Assembly (NCBI GenBank): GCA_035298385.1
Contig: DATGYC010000220.1
Location: 1-19,526 of the forward strand
Length of the DNA: 19,526 nt
Direction: 5' to 3'
Source of the DNA: DATGYC01 sp035298385
Lineage (GTDB): Bacteria > Bacillota > Sulfobacillia > Symbiobacteriales > Symbiobacteriaceae
Positions 8,134-15,247 of the stretch are shown in pieces (the stretch's first letter is position 1; every line of letters starts with the position of its first letter). A program made the translations under genes and the position numbers. The notes beneath the pieces are model-generated. The model searched no databases. It was not told where the DNA came from and worked only from the letters and a program-made list of their open reading frames with translations.

Positions 8134-8424
8134 TTAAGACTCAAAAGTGGCCATGGAGATATGGAGATCGGCCCGTTGCTGGGTGATCACCTCGTCCCCA
8201 ACCAGCAAGACCACCTTCACTCGTAGCGGCGATTCCGCCGTCTCAACGAGATGGTCGATGGCGACCGCTCCCCGAGGGAGCGGCAGGCGTTCCTGGACCA
8301 CCAGACTGCCTGCCGGGCCGGTGACGGAGAGGAGCAGGGCGCCCCCCGCAATCGGCTTGTCCAGGCGAATCCGCACATGAAAGCCCGAGTCGTAGCGAAC
8401 TGCGTCTAGAGTCAGTTCCGGCAC
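8134..8424 (-). CDS. Small beta-rich protein of unknown function, upstream of the HtrA-like gene
   Basis: I do not recognise this 96-residue protein. It is rich in alternating hydrophobic residues that suggest beta strands (GGALLLSVTG, GSLVVQERLPL, LRVKVVLLVGDEVI), like a single immunoglobulin-type or C2-like sandwich. It has no cysteine, signal peptide or membrane segment. The start is GTG 8424, with GGGAGGAGGGGG 5 bases upstream. The HtrA-like gene begins 36 bases after its stop, with no hairpin between, so the two are probably co-transcribed. The pairing suggests it could be a binding partner or client of the PDZ protein; this is inference from position only. Confidence 0.72.
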   Translation of the reverse strand: MPELTLDAVRYDSGFHVRIRLDKPIAGGALLLSVTGPAGSLVVQERLPLPRGAVAIDHLVETAESPLRVKVVLLVGDEVITQQRADLHISMATFES

Positions 8425-8462
8425 CCTATCCCCCTCCTCCCGTTAGGTAGCAGAGAAGATTC

Positions 8463-8493
8463 GCCGGGGGCGGATTCGCATCCTGCCCCCGGC
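8463..8493 (-). terminator. Hairpin after the small membrane protein gene
   Basis: GCCGGGGGC plus GGAT (8463-8475) pairs with ATCC plus GCCCCCGGC (8480-8493), with one bulged base and a 4-base loop. It lies 18 bases past the stop at 8512. The minus-strand tail is GAATCTTCTCT, only moderately T-rich, so some read-through into the next two genes is likely, as no separate promoter is evident for them. Confidence 0.7.
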
Positions 8494-8511
8494 CTCTTCG
8501 GTTGTCGCTCT

Positions 8512-8883
8512 CTAGGCCCGCGCCGCTCGCCCCTGGCGCCACCAGCGCCAGAGCGTGAGGAGTAATAGGAGCCCGTAGCTGATGACGGAGATGTCGATCC
8601 GCCGCAGAGCGGCCAGCTCAGCGACTCGGTTTGCGCCGCTGACCGGGAGAACACTCGTCCCGCGCTGATAGAGCGTGAGGGCGAGCCCCGCGACTAGGCC
8701 CACCGCCGCCAGCCGGGTCTGCCGGGTGGCCAACAGTCCCCAGACCGCCAGTCCGATCAGCCCAATCCAGGCGAGAAGGACCAGGTCACTACCCACGTGG
8801 AGCGCCAGCATCCGGAACAGCCCAGCGATGGCCAAGAGGAGGAGCAGGAGATACGTGCCCTGGAAGAGTTGCTGGGGCCGCAT
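8512..8883 (-). CDS. Small four-helix membrane protein, unknown function
   Basis: The product is a 123-residue very hydrophobic protein with four likely membrane helices (about 10-26, 33-51, 57-73 and 99-112). A positively charged C-terminus (RWWRQGRAARA) suggests a cytoplasmic end. The loop between helices 3 and 4 carries the only polar stretch (QRGTSVLPVSGANRVAELAALRRID). I do not recognise a family. ATG 8883 is preceded by AAAGGTGGGATCTG, a moderate ribosome binding site. It lies 61 bases downstream of paaJ, with a GC-rich palindrome between, and 87 bases before the next gene. Whether it shares the paaJ transcript is unclear. Confidence 0.7.
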   Translation of the reverse strand: MRPQQLFQGTYLLLLLLAIAGLFRMLALHVGSDLVLLAWIGLIGLAVWGLLATRQTRLAAVGLVAGLALTLYQRGTSVLPVSGANRVAELAALRRIDISVISYGLLLLLTLWRWWRQGRAARA

Positions 8884-8923
8884 GCAGATCCCACCTTTCC
8901 CATCTTCAGCGTGGTAGTCTCCC

Positions 8924-8937
8924 CCGGGGCGCCCCGG
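8924..8937 (-). terminator. GC-rich palindrome after paaJ, possible terminator
   Basis: CCGGGGCGCCCCGG is a perfect 14-base palindrome, 8 bases past the paaJ stop. Flanking GTAG/CTAC could lengthen the stem imperfectly. It shares the ACCGGGGCGC core with the terminator at 143-176. There is no T run, so confidence is low. Confidence 0.4.
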
Positions 8938-8944
8938 TCTACTC

Positions 8945-10141
8945 CTAGACCGCCTCGATCACCGTTGCAATCCCCTGGCCCACCCCAATGCACATGGTGG
9001 CCAGGCCGAACCGACCGCCACGCCGCTTCAACTCATGGGCCAGCGTGGTGAGGATACGGGCGCCCGAGGCGCCCAGCGGGTGCCCCAGAGCGATCGCTCC
9101 ACCGTTGACGTTCACCTTGGCCTGGTCCAGGTTCAGCTCCTGCAGGCAAGCGAGCGACTGGGCGGCAAAGGCCTCGTTCAACTCGATCAGATCCAGGTTA
9201 TCGACCGTCAGGCCGGCCCGTTCCAGGGCCTTACGGGTGGCGGGTACCGGGCCGATTCCCATGCAAGACGGGTCTACGCCTGCAACCGCCGTCGAGCGGA
9301 TGCGGGCGAGGGGCTTAAGGCCGAGCCGCTCGACGAGGGCGCCCCCCGCCAGGAGGACGGCGCTGGCCCCGTCGTTGATCCCCGAGGCGTTGCCCGCCGT
9401 GACCGTGCCGTCGGCCTTGAAGGCGGGACGCAGAGCGGCCAGGTTGGCCAAGAGCAGGTTGGGGCGCGGGTGCTCATCCTGGGTGACGTGGTACACCTCG
9501 CCCTTGGCGCCCGGGACGGGGACCGGGATGATCTCATCAGCGAAGGCCCCGGCGGCCACGGCCGCGCCCGCCCGCTGTTGGCTCTGCAGGGCGAACCTAT
9601 CCTGGGCCTCCCGGCTGATCCCCCACTGGGCTGCGACATTCTCAGCCGTTTCGCCCATGCTATAGGGATGGTACCGTTCGGCTAGCTTCGGGTTGGTGAA
9701 GCGCCAGCCGATCGTCGTGTCGTGCATCTCAACCGAGCGCTCCCAGCCGGTGCCGTGCTTAGCCATGACGAAGGGCGCCCGGGTCATCGACTCGACGCCA
9801 CCGGCGATGTAGAGCTCGCCATCACCCACCTGGATCGCCCGGGCGGCCTGATTGATCGCTTCCAGCCCGGAGCCGCAGAGCCGGTTGACGGTGACGCCCG
9901 GGACCGTGATCGGCAGACCGGCCAGGAGGGCCGCCATCCGAGCCACGTTCCGGTTATCCTCACCCGCCTGGTTGGCGGCGCCCAGGATCACATCCTCCAC
10001 CTCGGCCGGGTCGATCTGCGGGTTGCGCGCCAGGAGTCCCTTGATCACAAGCGCCGCCAGATCATCAGGACGGACCTGGGCCAGGGATCCACCGTACCGC
10101 CCAATCGGGGTCCGGACCGCATCTACCAGAAAGACGTTCAC
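8945..10141 (-). CDS. paaJ: 3-oxoadipyl-CoA / 3-oxo-5,6-dehydrosuberyl-CoA thiolase
   Basis: This thiolase cuts 3-oxoacyl-CoA intermediates of phenylacetate breakdown to acetyl-CoA and a shortened acyl-CoA. From GTG 10141 it has 398 residues, the family norm. It follows the PaaJ/PcaF pattern closely: DAVRTPIGRYGGSL at the start, GAANQAGEDNRNVARMA, DTTIGWRF and AGNASGINDGA. The nucleophile Cys89 lies in NRLCGSGLE, His354 in GHPLGASG and Cys384 in CIGVGQG. I chose GTG because AAGGAGG lies 10 bases upstream and similarity begins there; the frame remains open far upstream into the divergent ABC gene, which is only antisense. It is separated from paaXFGH by the ABC exporter pair, so it must be transcribed separately. 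PcaF, in the beta-ketoadipate pathway, is nearly identical in motif; the paa neighbours favour paaJ. Confidence 0.92.
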   Translation of the reverse strand: MNVFLVDAVRTPIGRYGGSLAQVRPDDLAALVIKGLLARNPQIDPAEVEDVILGAANQAGEDNRNVARMAALLAGLPITVPGVTVNRLCGSGLEAINQAARAIQVGDGELYIAGGVESMTRAPFVMAKHGTGWERSVEMHDTTIGWRFTNPKLAERYHPYSMGETAENVAAQWGISREAQDRFALQSQQRAGAAVAAGAFADEIIPVPVPGAKGEVYHVTQDEHPRPNLLLANLAALRPAFKADGTVTAGNASGINDGASAVLLAGGALVERLGLKPLARIRSTAVAGVDPSCMGIGPVPATRKALERAGLTVDNLDLIELNEAFAAQSLACLQELNLDQAKVNVNGGAIALGHPLGASGARILTTLAHELKRRGGRFGLATMCIGVGQGIATVIEAV

Positions 10142-10228
10142 CTGGGTAGCTCCTCCTTCAAACCTTTTGAGAGCAGGAAAGAATCCATAATTAGCGAAGG
10201 GATTGGACAAAGACGGAGGTGACCCCTT
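10142..10228. promoter_or_regulatory. Divergent control region between paaJ and the ABC exporter
   Basis: These 87 bases separate two outward-facing starts. On the minus strand TTTGTC, 16 bases, then TATGGA is a possible paaJ promoter. On the plus strand CATAAT or TAATTA (about 10187-10194) is a possible -10 for the exporter but has no good -35. A weak dyad AATCC (10182-10186) with GGATT (10200-10204) lies between them and could bind a regulator such as PaaX. No element here is strong. Confidence 0.35.
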
Positions 10229-10951
10229 TTGATCGAGATTCAACACGTCTCCAAGCGCTACGGGAGCAGCGCGCGGAAGGCGGTAGCTGACCTTTCTTTT
10301 ACGGTGCGTCCCGGCGAGATCTGCGGCTTCCTGGGCCATAACGGGGCCGGCAAGACGACGACGATCAAGATGATCGTTGGGCTGCTCAAGCCTGATGAAG
10401 GGACGGTCAAGGTAGCGGGGCATGACGTCCAACGGGAGCCGCTCCTGGCCAAGCAGTCGCTCGCCTTCGTGCCGGATACGCCAGAGATCTACCCACAACT
10501 GACCGGCCTGGAGTACTTGAACTTTATCGGGGATATCTACGGGGTCCCGGCCGCCCAGCGCCAGGCGCGGATCAGCCGCTTCGCGGAGGAGTTCGAGCTA
10601 ACGGGCGCCCTGACGGACCGGATCAACGCCTACTCCCACGGCATGCAGCAGAAGATCGTGCTGATGGGCGCCCTGCTGCACAACCCGCCGGTCTGGGTCC
10701 TGGATGAGCCGATGGTCGGCCTGGACCCCCGTTCCGCCCACATCCTGAAGGAGTTGATGGCGGAGCACACCAAGGCGGGCAACACGGTCCTCTTCTCGAC
10801 GCACGTGCTTGAGGTGGCCGAGAAGCTCTGCGACCGGGTGGCGATCATGAAGGAGGGGCAGATCGTTGCGCAGGGTGCGGTCGCTGACCTGCGGGCCGAG
10901 CGGGGCGGCGAGTCGCTCGAGTCGATCTTCCTGGGGATGACAGCCCGATGA
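10229..10951 (+). CDS. ABC exporter ATPase subunit
   Basis: This 240-residue ATPase energises a two-gene exporter. It has Walker A GHNGAGKTT (36-44), the Q-loop region near 82-90, a signature AYSHGMQQK (134-142) in place of canonical LSGGQ, Walker B with catalytic Glu160 (VWVLDEP) and H-loop His192 (STHVLE). The divergent SHGMQQK signature and short length are typical of the EcsA/BcrA-like exporters of Gram-positive bacteria. The start is TTG 10229, with GGAGGTGA about 6-8 bases upstream; no ATG fits. Its stop overlaps the permease start as ATGA (10948-10951), so translation is coupled. The transported substrate cannot be told from sequence. Confidence 0.93.
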   Translation: MIEIQHVSKRYGSSARKAVADLSFTVRPGEICGFLGHNGAGKTTTIKMIVGLLKPDEGTVKVAGHDVQREPLLAKQSLAFVPDTPEIYPQLTGLEYLNFIGDIYGVPAAQRQARISRFAEEFELTGALTDRINAYSHGMQQKIVLMGALLHNPPVWVLDEPMVGLDPRSAHILKELMAEHTKAGNTVLFSTHVLEVAEKLCDRVAIMKEGQIVAQGAVADLRAERGGESLESIFLGMTAR

Positions 10952-12594
10952 GACAGTTGCTGGCGCTCCTGCGCATCTACCGTACGAACGGCTGGCGCTC
11001 CTTCCTCTCCTCCATGGGCACCAAGCGCCAGGCTCTAGCGATCGTGATGGTCGTCCTGATCGCGATGGGCATGGCGCCCATGCTAGGCACCCTCGGCATG
11101 ACCTATCTGGCGGTCTATCAGGTGGGCGCCGGGTACGGCCAGGGCGAACTGGTCCTCGTGACCGCCTTCCTGGCCGGGGTGGCCGCCATGCTCTTCCTCG
11201 GCCTCTTCCAACTGATCTCGGCCTTCTACTACAGCAAGGACTCCAGCCTACTCGTCCCGATGCCGATTCCGGCGAGGACGATCCTGCTGGCCAAGTTCAT
11301 TGGCGTCATGGCGCTGGAGTACCTGACCCTGGCGGTTCTTGTGGGACCCGCGTTGGTCATCTACGGGACGCTTGCCGGACCAGGCTTGCTCTACTGGCCT
11401 ACCGCCGTGATCATCTTCCTGCTTCTGCCGGTCCTGCCGCTCGTCGTCGCCTCCCTGCTGGCCTTCGTGCTGATGCGAGTGACCAACCTGCGGCGTAGCC
11501 GGGATCTCCTCCGTCTGATCGGCGGCGGCATCGGTCTCTTCCTCGCCATCTCGATCAGCCGCTTGATGAACAGCGGGATAAAGAATCCGGAGGCCCTTGT
11601 CAAGGCGTTCGCCAGCAAGGGTGGGCTGATCGAGACGATCGGCGGCCGGGTGCCGCCGGTCATCTGGGCGACCAAGGCGCTGGGCGTCGGCTTCACAGCC
11701 GGAACCCAGGCGCTCCACTTCCTCCTCTTCGTCCTGGCCGTCGGCGTCGGTTTTGCCGTGCTGGCCTGGGCCGGTGAGCTTCTCTTCTGGGGCGGGCTGA
11801 TCGGCAGCGGCGACGGCAAGCGACGGGAGACCAAGGCCGGTCAGGCGGCACTCCAGAAGTCAGCCGGGATCGAGCGTTCCGCCCTGCGAGCCCTAGTCGG
11901 CCGGGAGGCGAAGCTCCTCCTCCGCACCCCGGTCTTCGTACTTAACTCGGTCATCCCGCTGGCGGTCCTGCCCTTTGCCCTGGCACCAGCCATCGGGCAG
12001 ATCAGGTCCGCACTCGGACAGTTCGACCTGGCGAGGAATCCTGGGCTGGTGGCGGCGGCAGCGATCGCCTTTCTCTGCTTCCTGAACGCCGCCGGAAACA
12101 TCGCTGCGACGGCGGTCAGCCGGGAGGGGCCCTATATCTGGATCAGCCAGACCTCGCCCGTACCACCGCGGACCCACGCCCTGGCTAAACTGCTCTTCGC
12201 CAACCTCTTCGCCTTCCTGCCAATGGCGCTCATCGTCGGCGTCGGCGCCTACAGCGGGCTCTTGCGTGGCTCTGCCGTGATCGGGTTCGTGGTGGTGGGC
12301 GCCCTGGCCACCGGCGCCCTGAACGCCGGCGGACTGACGATCGACCTGATTCGGCCCCTCCTGAAGTGGGAGGACCCGCAGCGGGCGATCAAGCAGAACC
12401 TGAACGGCCTCTTCGGCCTGCTGATTGGTGTCGTCGGGGCCGTGATCGCGGGGGTTGGCGGGTTCGCCCTCAACCTCGTCTCCCCGGCCCTGGTTCTGCC
12501 CATCCTTGGCCTTCTCTTTGCCGGGCTGGCGGCGGCTCTGACCACCCTCTGCCTGAAGACAGCGGATGCCCGCTGGGGGAGATACAGCGACTGA
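10948..12594 (+). CDS. ABC exporter permease, about 12 membrane helices
   Basis: A 548-residue membrane protein coupled by ATGA overlap to the ATPase. About a dozen hydrophobic segments fall in two halves, with a basic cytoplasmic linker between them (SGDGKRRETKAGQAALQKSAGIERSALRALVGREAKLLLR, near 290-330). Motifs such as FYYSKDSSLLVPMPIPARTILLAKF and AVSREGPYIWISQTSPVPPRTHALAKLLF are those of the large putative ABC exporter permeases found next to EcsA-like ATPases in Bacillota. Each half carries such a P-rich coupling stretch, so it may be an internally duplicated permease working without a second subunit. No signal peptide or extracellular domain is seen. Substrate unknown. A strong terminator follows directly after the stop. 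Confidence 0.88.
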   Translation: MRQLLALLRIYRTNGWRSFLSSMGTKRQALAIVMVVLIAMGMAPMLGTLGMTYLAVYQVGAGYGQGELVLVTAFLAGVAAMLFLGLFQLISAFYYSKDSSLLVPMPIPARTILLAKFIGVMALEYLTLAVLVGPALVIYGTLAGPGLLYWPTAVIIFLLLPVLPLVVASLLAFVLMRVTNLRRSRDLLRLIGGGIGLFLAISISRLMNSGIKNPEALVKAFASKGGLIETIGGRVPPVIWATKALGVGFTAGTQALHFLLFVLAVGVGFAVLAWAGELLFWGGLIGSGDGKRRETKAGQAALQKSAGIERSALRALVGREAKLLLRTPVFVLNSVIPLAVLPFALAPAIGQIRSALGQFDLARNPGLVAAAAIAFLCFLNAAGNIAATAVSREGPYIWISQTSPVPPRTHALAKLLFANLFAFLPMALIVGVGAYSGLLRGSAVIGFVVVGALATGALNAGGLTIDLIRPLLKWEDPQRAIKQNLNGLFGLLIGVVGAVIAGVGGFALNLVSPALVLPILGLLFAGLAAALTTLCLKTADARWGRYSD

Positions 12595-12595
12595 A

Positions 12596-12626
12596 AAAGC
12601 CGGACCGGCTAGACCGGTCCGGCTTT
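12596..12626. terminator. Bidirectional intrinsic terminator
   Basis: AAAGCCGGACCGG (12596-12608) pairs perfectly with CCGGTCCGGCTTT (12614-12626) around a 5-base loop. It overlaps the permease stop. The plus-strand tail is CTTTCC; on the minus strand it ends in CTTTTTCAG. It can therefore stop both the ABC operon and, from the other side, the paa operon ending at 12663. Confidence 0.92.
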
Positions 12627-12645
12627 CCACATGGCCCGGTACTTT

Positions 12646-12675
12646 CCGAGGCCTATGCGATTTTAGCCTCGCCAG
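12646..12675 (-). repeat. Short hairpin repeat, copy 1, covering the paaH stop
   Basis: These 30 bases share about 24 with 13296-13325, including an exact 11-base core TGCGATTTTAG and an exact CCGAGG. CGAGGC (12647-12652) pairs with GCCTCG (12666-12671), leaving the core in the loop. The paaH stop codon (12663-12665) lies inside the core. Confidence 0.5.
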
Positions 12676-14342
12676 AACGTGCCGGACGAAGCCACGACTC
12701 GGCGGAGGAGTGGGGCGGGCCGATACCGGTCATCCCCGGTGAAGCGCTGGAGCGCCTCCAGGGTGGCCAGGATCCGATCAGGGCCGAGTCGGTCCGCCCA
12801 GGCGAGCGGGCCGTGCGGATAGTTGACGCCTTGCTGCATCGCCGTGTCGATCGAGGCGGCGTCAGCGACGCCCTCCTGGAGCGCCCAGGCGGCCTCGTTC
12901 GCCAGGCAGGCGATCAACCGGAGGGCGACAAGGCCTGGAGTCGCCTGGATGATCTCTGTCTCTCGGCCCAGGGAGTGGAGGAACTGGGCCGCCTGCTCAG
13001 CGGCCTCGGGCTTGGTCGTGAGGGTCAGCCCGAGTTCGACCAACCTTCGCTCGCCCAGCGGGGGCAGGCCGGCGAAGGAGAGCGATCGATCAAGCGGCAC
13101 GTGCGGGGCGAGGAAGGACTCGTCACAGGCGGAGCCATCCCAGAGCAGGAGGGCGCCCGGGGCGAGCCCGGTCCAGCCGTGGGCGGCCGTTAGTTCGTGC
13201 GGATCGGTCAGGAGGACCACCTGGGCCTCACTACTCTGACCGACCAGGTAGTAACCGGCGGCGCCAACCGCCTCGATCCAGTCGAAGGGCAACCTCCGAG
13301 GACAGTGCGATTTTAGTCCCGCAGGAGATTGCCCTTCGAAGAGGCGCCCGGTCGGGTCGGGGCGTTCCGGCTGGGTGAGACCGCCTGCCATCAGAGCGCT
13401 TCCCTGGACCCAGACTCGCTCAAGGCCCAACGGGCGGGGCGCCGGGCTCTCCGCGTACTGCGGCGAGGCCGGGCCATCGATCTGCTGGTCACCCTCGTAG
13501 CGGTACCATCCCCGCCCGGTCTTCCGGCCGAGCAGCCCTGCCTGGACCATCTGTGCCTGCAGAGGGTGCGGCCGGAAGCGGGGCTCACCGAAGAACTGCT
13601 CCCAGACCGAGCGGTTGACGGCGTAGTTGACGTCCATCCCCACCAAGTCCATCAGCTCGAACGGGCCCATCCGGAAGCCAGCGGCCAGGCGGGCGATTCG
13701 GTCGACCTGGACCGGGGTGGCTACACCCTCCCCGACCAGCCGGAGCGCCTCACCGGGGAAGGGGCGGGCGACCCGGTTGACGATGAAGCCGGGGGTATCC
13801 TTCGCCCGGACCGGACTCTTGCCGATGCGCCGGGCGAACTCCTCGGCTAGGGCCATCGTTTCGGCGCTGGTGCGGGCGCCCTGAACCACCTCGACCAGTG
13901 CCATCAGCGGCACCGGGTTGAAGAAGTGGAGCCCGACGAAGCGGTCGGGGCGCCCCGTGGCGGCTGCCAGTTCCGTCACCGGGAGGGCCGAGGTGTTCGT
14001 CGCCAGGATCGTCCCCGGCGGGCAGAACTCGTCGAGCTGCTTAAAGAGATCCCGCTTTAGCTGCAGCTGCTCCGGCGCCGCCTCGATGATCAGGTCGGCC
14101 GCCGCCAACGCCCGGAGATCTGAGGTGAGGGTGAGCCGAGCGAGGGCCGCCGTTCGGTCCGCTGGTGTAAGGCGCCCCTTTGCCACCAGGCGGGCCAAGC
14201 CGCCCTCTATCCGCACTTGGGCGGTCTGGAGGGCGCCCTCCGCCAGATCGTATAGGTAGACCGGGAGCCCGGCCTGCAGGGCGATCTGGGCGATCCCGGC
14301 GCCCATCGTCCCAGCGCCAACCACCCCTAAGGAACGGATCAT
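12663..14342 (-). CDS. paaH: 3-hydroxyadipyl-CoA dehydrogenase, with enlarged linker
   Basis: The enzyme oxidises 3-hydroxyadipyl-CoA to 3-oxoadipyl-CoA with NAD+. The 559-residue protein starts with the NAD-binding motif GAGTMGAG (9-16). Catalytic His139 lies in GLHFFNPVPLM, Glu151 in ALVEVV and Asn189 in PGFIVNRVARP. The second half-domain at the C-terminus contains ANEAAWALQEGVADAASIDTAM and the family signature GVNYPHGPLAWADRLG (505-520), as in E. coli PaaH. It is about 80 residues longer than that protein (475). The surplus lies in the linker between the two domains, about 290-430, and residues 335-354 of it are encoded by a palindromic segment. ATG 14342 has GGGAGGG 8 bases upstream. 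It is the last gene of the paaX-side operon. Confidence 0.93.
   Translation of the reverse strand: MIRSLGVVGAGTMGAGIAQIALQAGLPVYLYDLAEGALQTAQVRIEGGLARLVAKGRLTPADRTAALARLTLTSDLRALAAADLIIEAAPEQLQLKRDLFKQLDEFCPPGTILATNTSALPVTELAAATGRPDRFVGLHFFNPVPLMALVEVVQGARTSAETMALAEEFARRIGKSPVRAKDTPGFIVNRVARPFPGEALRLVGEGVATPVQVDRIARLAAGFRMGPFELMDLVGMDVNYAVNRSVWEQFFGEPRFRPHPLQAQMVQAGLLGRKTGRGWYRYEGDQQIDGPASPQYAESPAPRPLGLERVWVQGSALMAGGLTQPERPDPTGRLFEGQSPAGLKSHCPRRLPFDWIEAVGAAGYYLVGQSSEAQVVLLTDPHELTAAHGWTGLAPGALLLWDGSACDESFLAPHVPLDRSLSFAGLPPLGERRLVELGLTLTTKPEAAEQAAQFLHSLGRETEIIQATPGLVALRLIACLANEAAWALQEGVADAASIDTAMQQGVNYPHGPLAWADRLGPDRILATLEALQRFTGDDRYRPAPLLRRVVASSGTFWRG
13282..13339 (-). repeat. Palindromic segment inside paaH with repeat copy 2
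   Basis: TCGAAGGGCAA (13282-13292) pairs exactly with TTGCCCTTCGA (13329-13339). After one mismatch, four more pairs follow (13294-13297 with 13324-13327). Inside, GGAC (13300-13303) pairs with GTCC (13316-13319), and the loop holds the TGCGATTTTA core also seen at the paaH stop. The segment is read in frame as residues 335-354. It resembles a small palindromic insertion; this is inferred from structure and from the unusual linker length. Confidence 0.5.
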
Positions 14343-14357
14343 CGGCCAGTCCCTCCC

Positions 14358-14386
14358 TTACTTCCCTTGGAACTGGGGCTACCGCT
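14358..14386 (-). pseudogene. Remnant of an enoyl-CoA hydratase 3' end
   Basis: On the minus strand, 26 bases (14386-14361) followed by TAA match the last codons of paaG just upstream, with 22 of 26 bases identical. Read in that frame they give PQFQGK and stop, exactly the last six residues of paaG, preceded by an in-frame TAG. This looks like the tail of a second paaG-like gene lost by deletion, or a small duplication. It falls in the 46-base gap before paaH and contributes no product. Confidence 0.55.
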
Positions 14387-14388
14387 GG

Positions 14389-15159
14389 TCACTTGCCCTG
14401 GAACTGAGGCTCCCGCTTCTCCATGAAGCTGAGAATCGCCTCGCGCGCATCGTGGGTCGAACCCGCCGCCTCCTGCAGGTAGGCCTCCTGCTCCAGCATC
14501 TCGGGCAAGGGCGCAGTCAGCCCGCGATTGAGCAGCCGCTTGATCCAGCCCATTGACTTCGGCCCCTTGGCCAGCCGGGCGGCGTAGCTCTGAATAGTGG
14601 CGGCGAACTCCGCAGCCGGGATGACCTGATTGACTAGGCCCAGGCGATGCGCCTCTGCGGCGCTGATCTTATCAGCCAGCAGGCAGATCTCCATCGCCTT
14701 GTGGTAGCCGACCAGGCGGGGCAGGAAGAAGGAGGCGCCGGTGTCCGGCACCAGGCCGACCTTGACGAAGGAGAGCACCATCGAGGCGTTGTCGGCCATC
14801 AGAATGATATCCGCGGCTAGGGCCAGGGCAGCCCCGGCGCCCGCTGCAACGCCGTTGACGGCGGCAATGATCGGCTTCTCCATCGTCCGCATCTTGGTCA
14901 CCCAGACGTTGTACTTGGTCCGGACGATCTCGCTGATCGGCTCGGCCGAGATGTCGCCCAGGTCCTGACCGGAGCAGAAGCCGCGCCCGGCGCCCGTCAG
15001 GACGATGCAGCGGACAGCCGGGTCCTTTTCGGCCTGCTTGAGCGCCTCAATGTACTCCTTGTGGAGCGTATTGTTGAAGCTGTTGATCCGCTCTGGCCGG
15101 TTCAGGGTGATGGTGCAGATGCCGTCAGCCACCTCATAGAGCAACGCCTCAAAGGCCAT
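14389..15159 (-). CDS. paaG: Ring-1,2-epoxyphenylacetyl-CoA isomerase (crotonase family)
   Basis: PaaG converts the unstable ring epoxide of phenylacetyl-CoA to the oxepin and later isomerises double bonds of the opened chain. The 256-residue protein has the crotonase fold. Landmarks shared with E. coli PaaG are TLNRPERINSFN, LTGAGRGFCSGQDL (54-67), the oxyanion stretch NGVAAGAGAALAL (102-114), and the catalytic Asp139 in KVGLVPDTGASFFLPR. The C-terminus EKREPQFQGK matches the family ending. True hydratases carry Glu residues at two sites; Asp139 with no matching first Glu favours isomerase. ATG 15159 has AGGAGGGG close upstream. It lies between paaF and paaH in the operon. Confidence 0.9.
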   Translation of the reverse strand: MAFEALLYEVADGICTITLNRPERINSFNNTLHKEYIEALKQAEKDPAVRCIVLTGAGRGFCSGQDLGDISAEPISEIVRTKYNVWVTKMRTMEKPIIAAVNGVAAGAGAALALAADIILMADNASMVLSFVKVGLVPDTGASFFLPRLVGYHKAMEICLLADKISAAEAHRLGLVNQVIPAAEFAATIQSYAARLAKGPKSMGWIKRLLNRGLTAPLPEMLEQEAYLQEAAGSTHDAREAILSFMEKREPQFQGK

Positions 15160-15247
15160 CTCGTTCCCCTCCTACGTAACAGCGCGCTTGGCCGTTCCCT
15201 TTCGTCAGCCGGTGCATCTCAGCCGGTCCGTCGCCGACTCGTCCGGG

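Noticed and set aside
8945..10498. A longer paaJ frame extending to 10498
   Set aside because: The first 119 residues are antisense to the ABC ATPase gene and unlike thiolases; GTG 10141 has a strong ribosome binding site and fits the family start.
12366..13193. 275-codon plus-strand frame across the end of the permease gene and paaH
   Set aside because: It crosses the bidirectional terminator and is an out-of-frame shadow of the permease and antisense to paaH.
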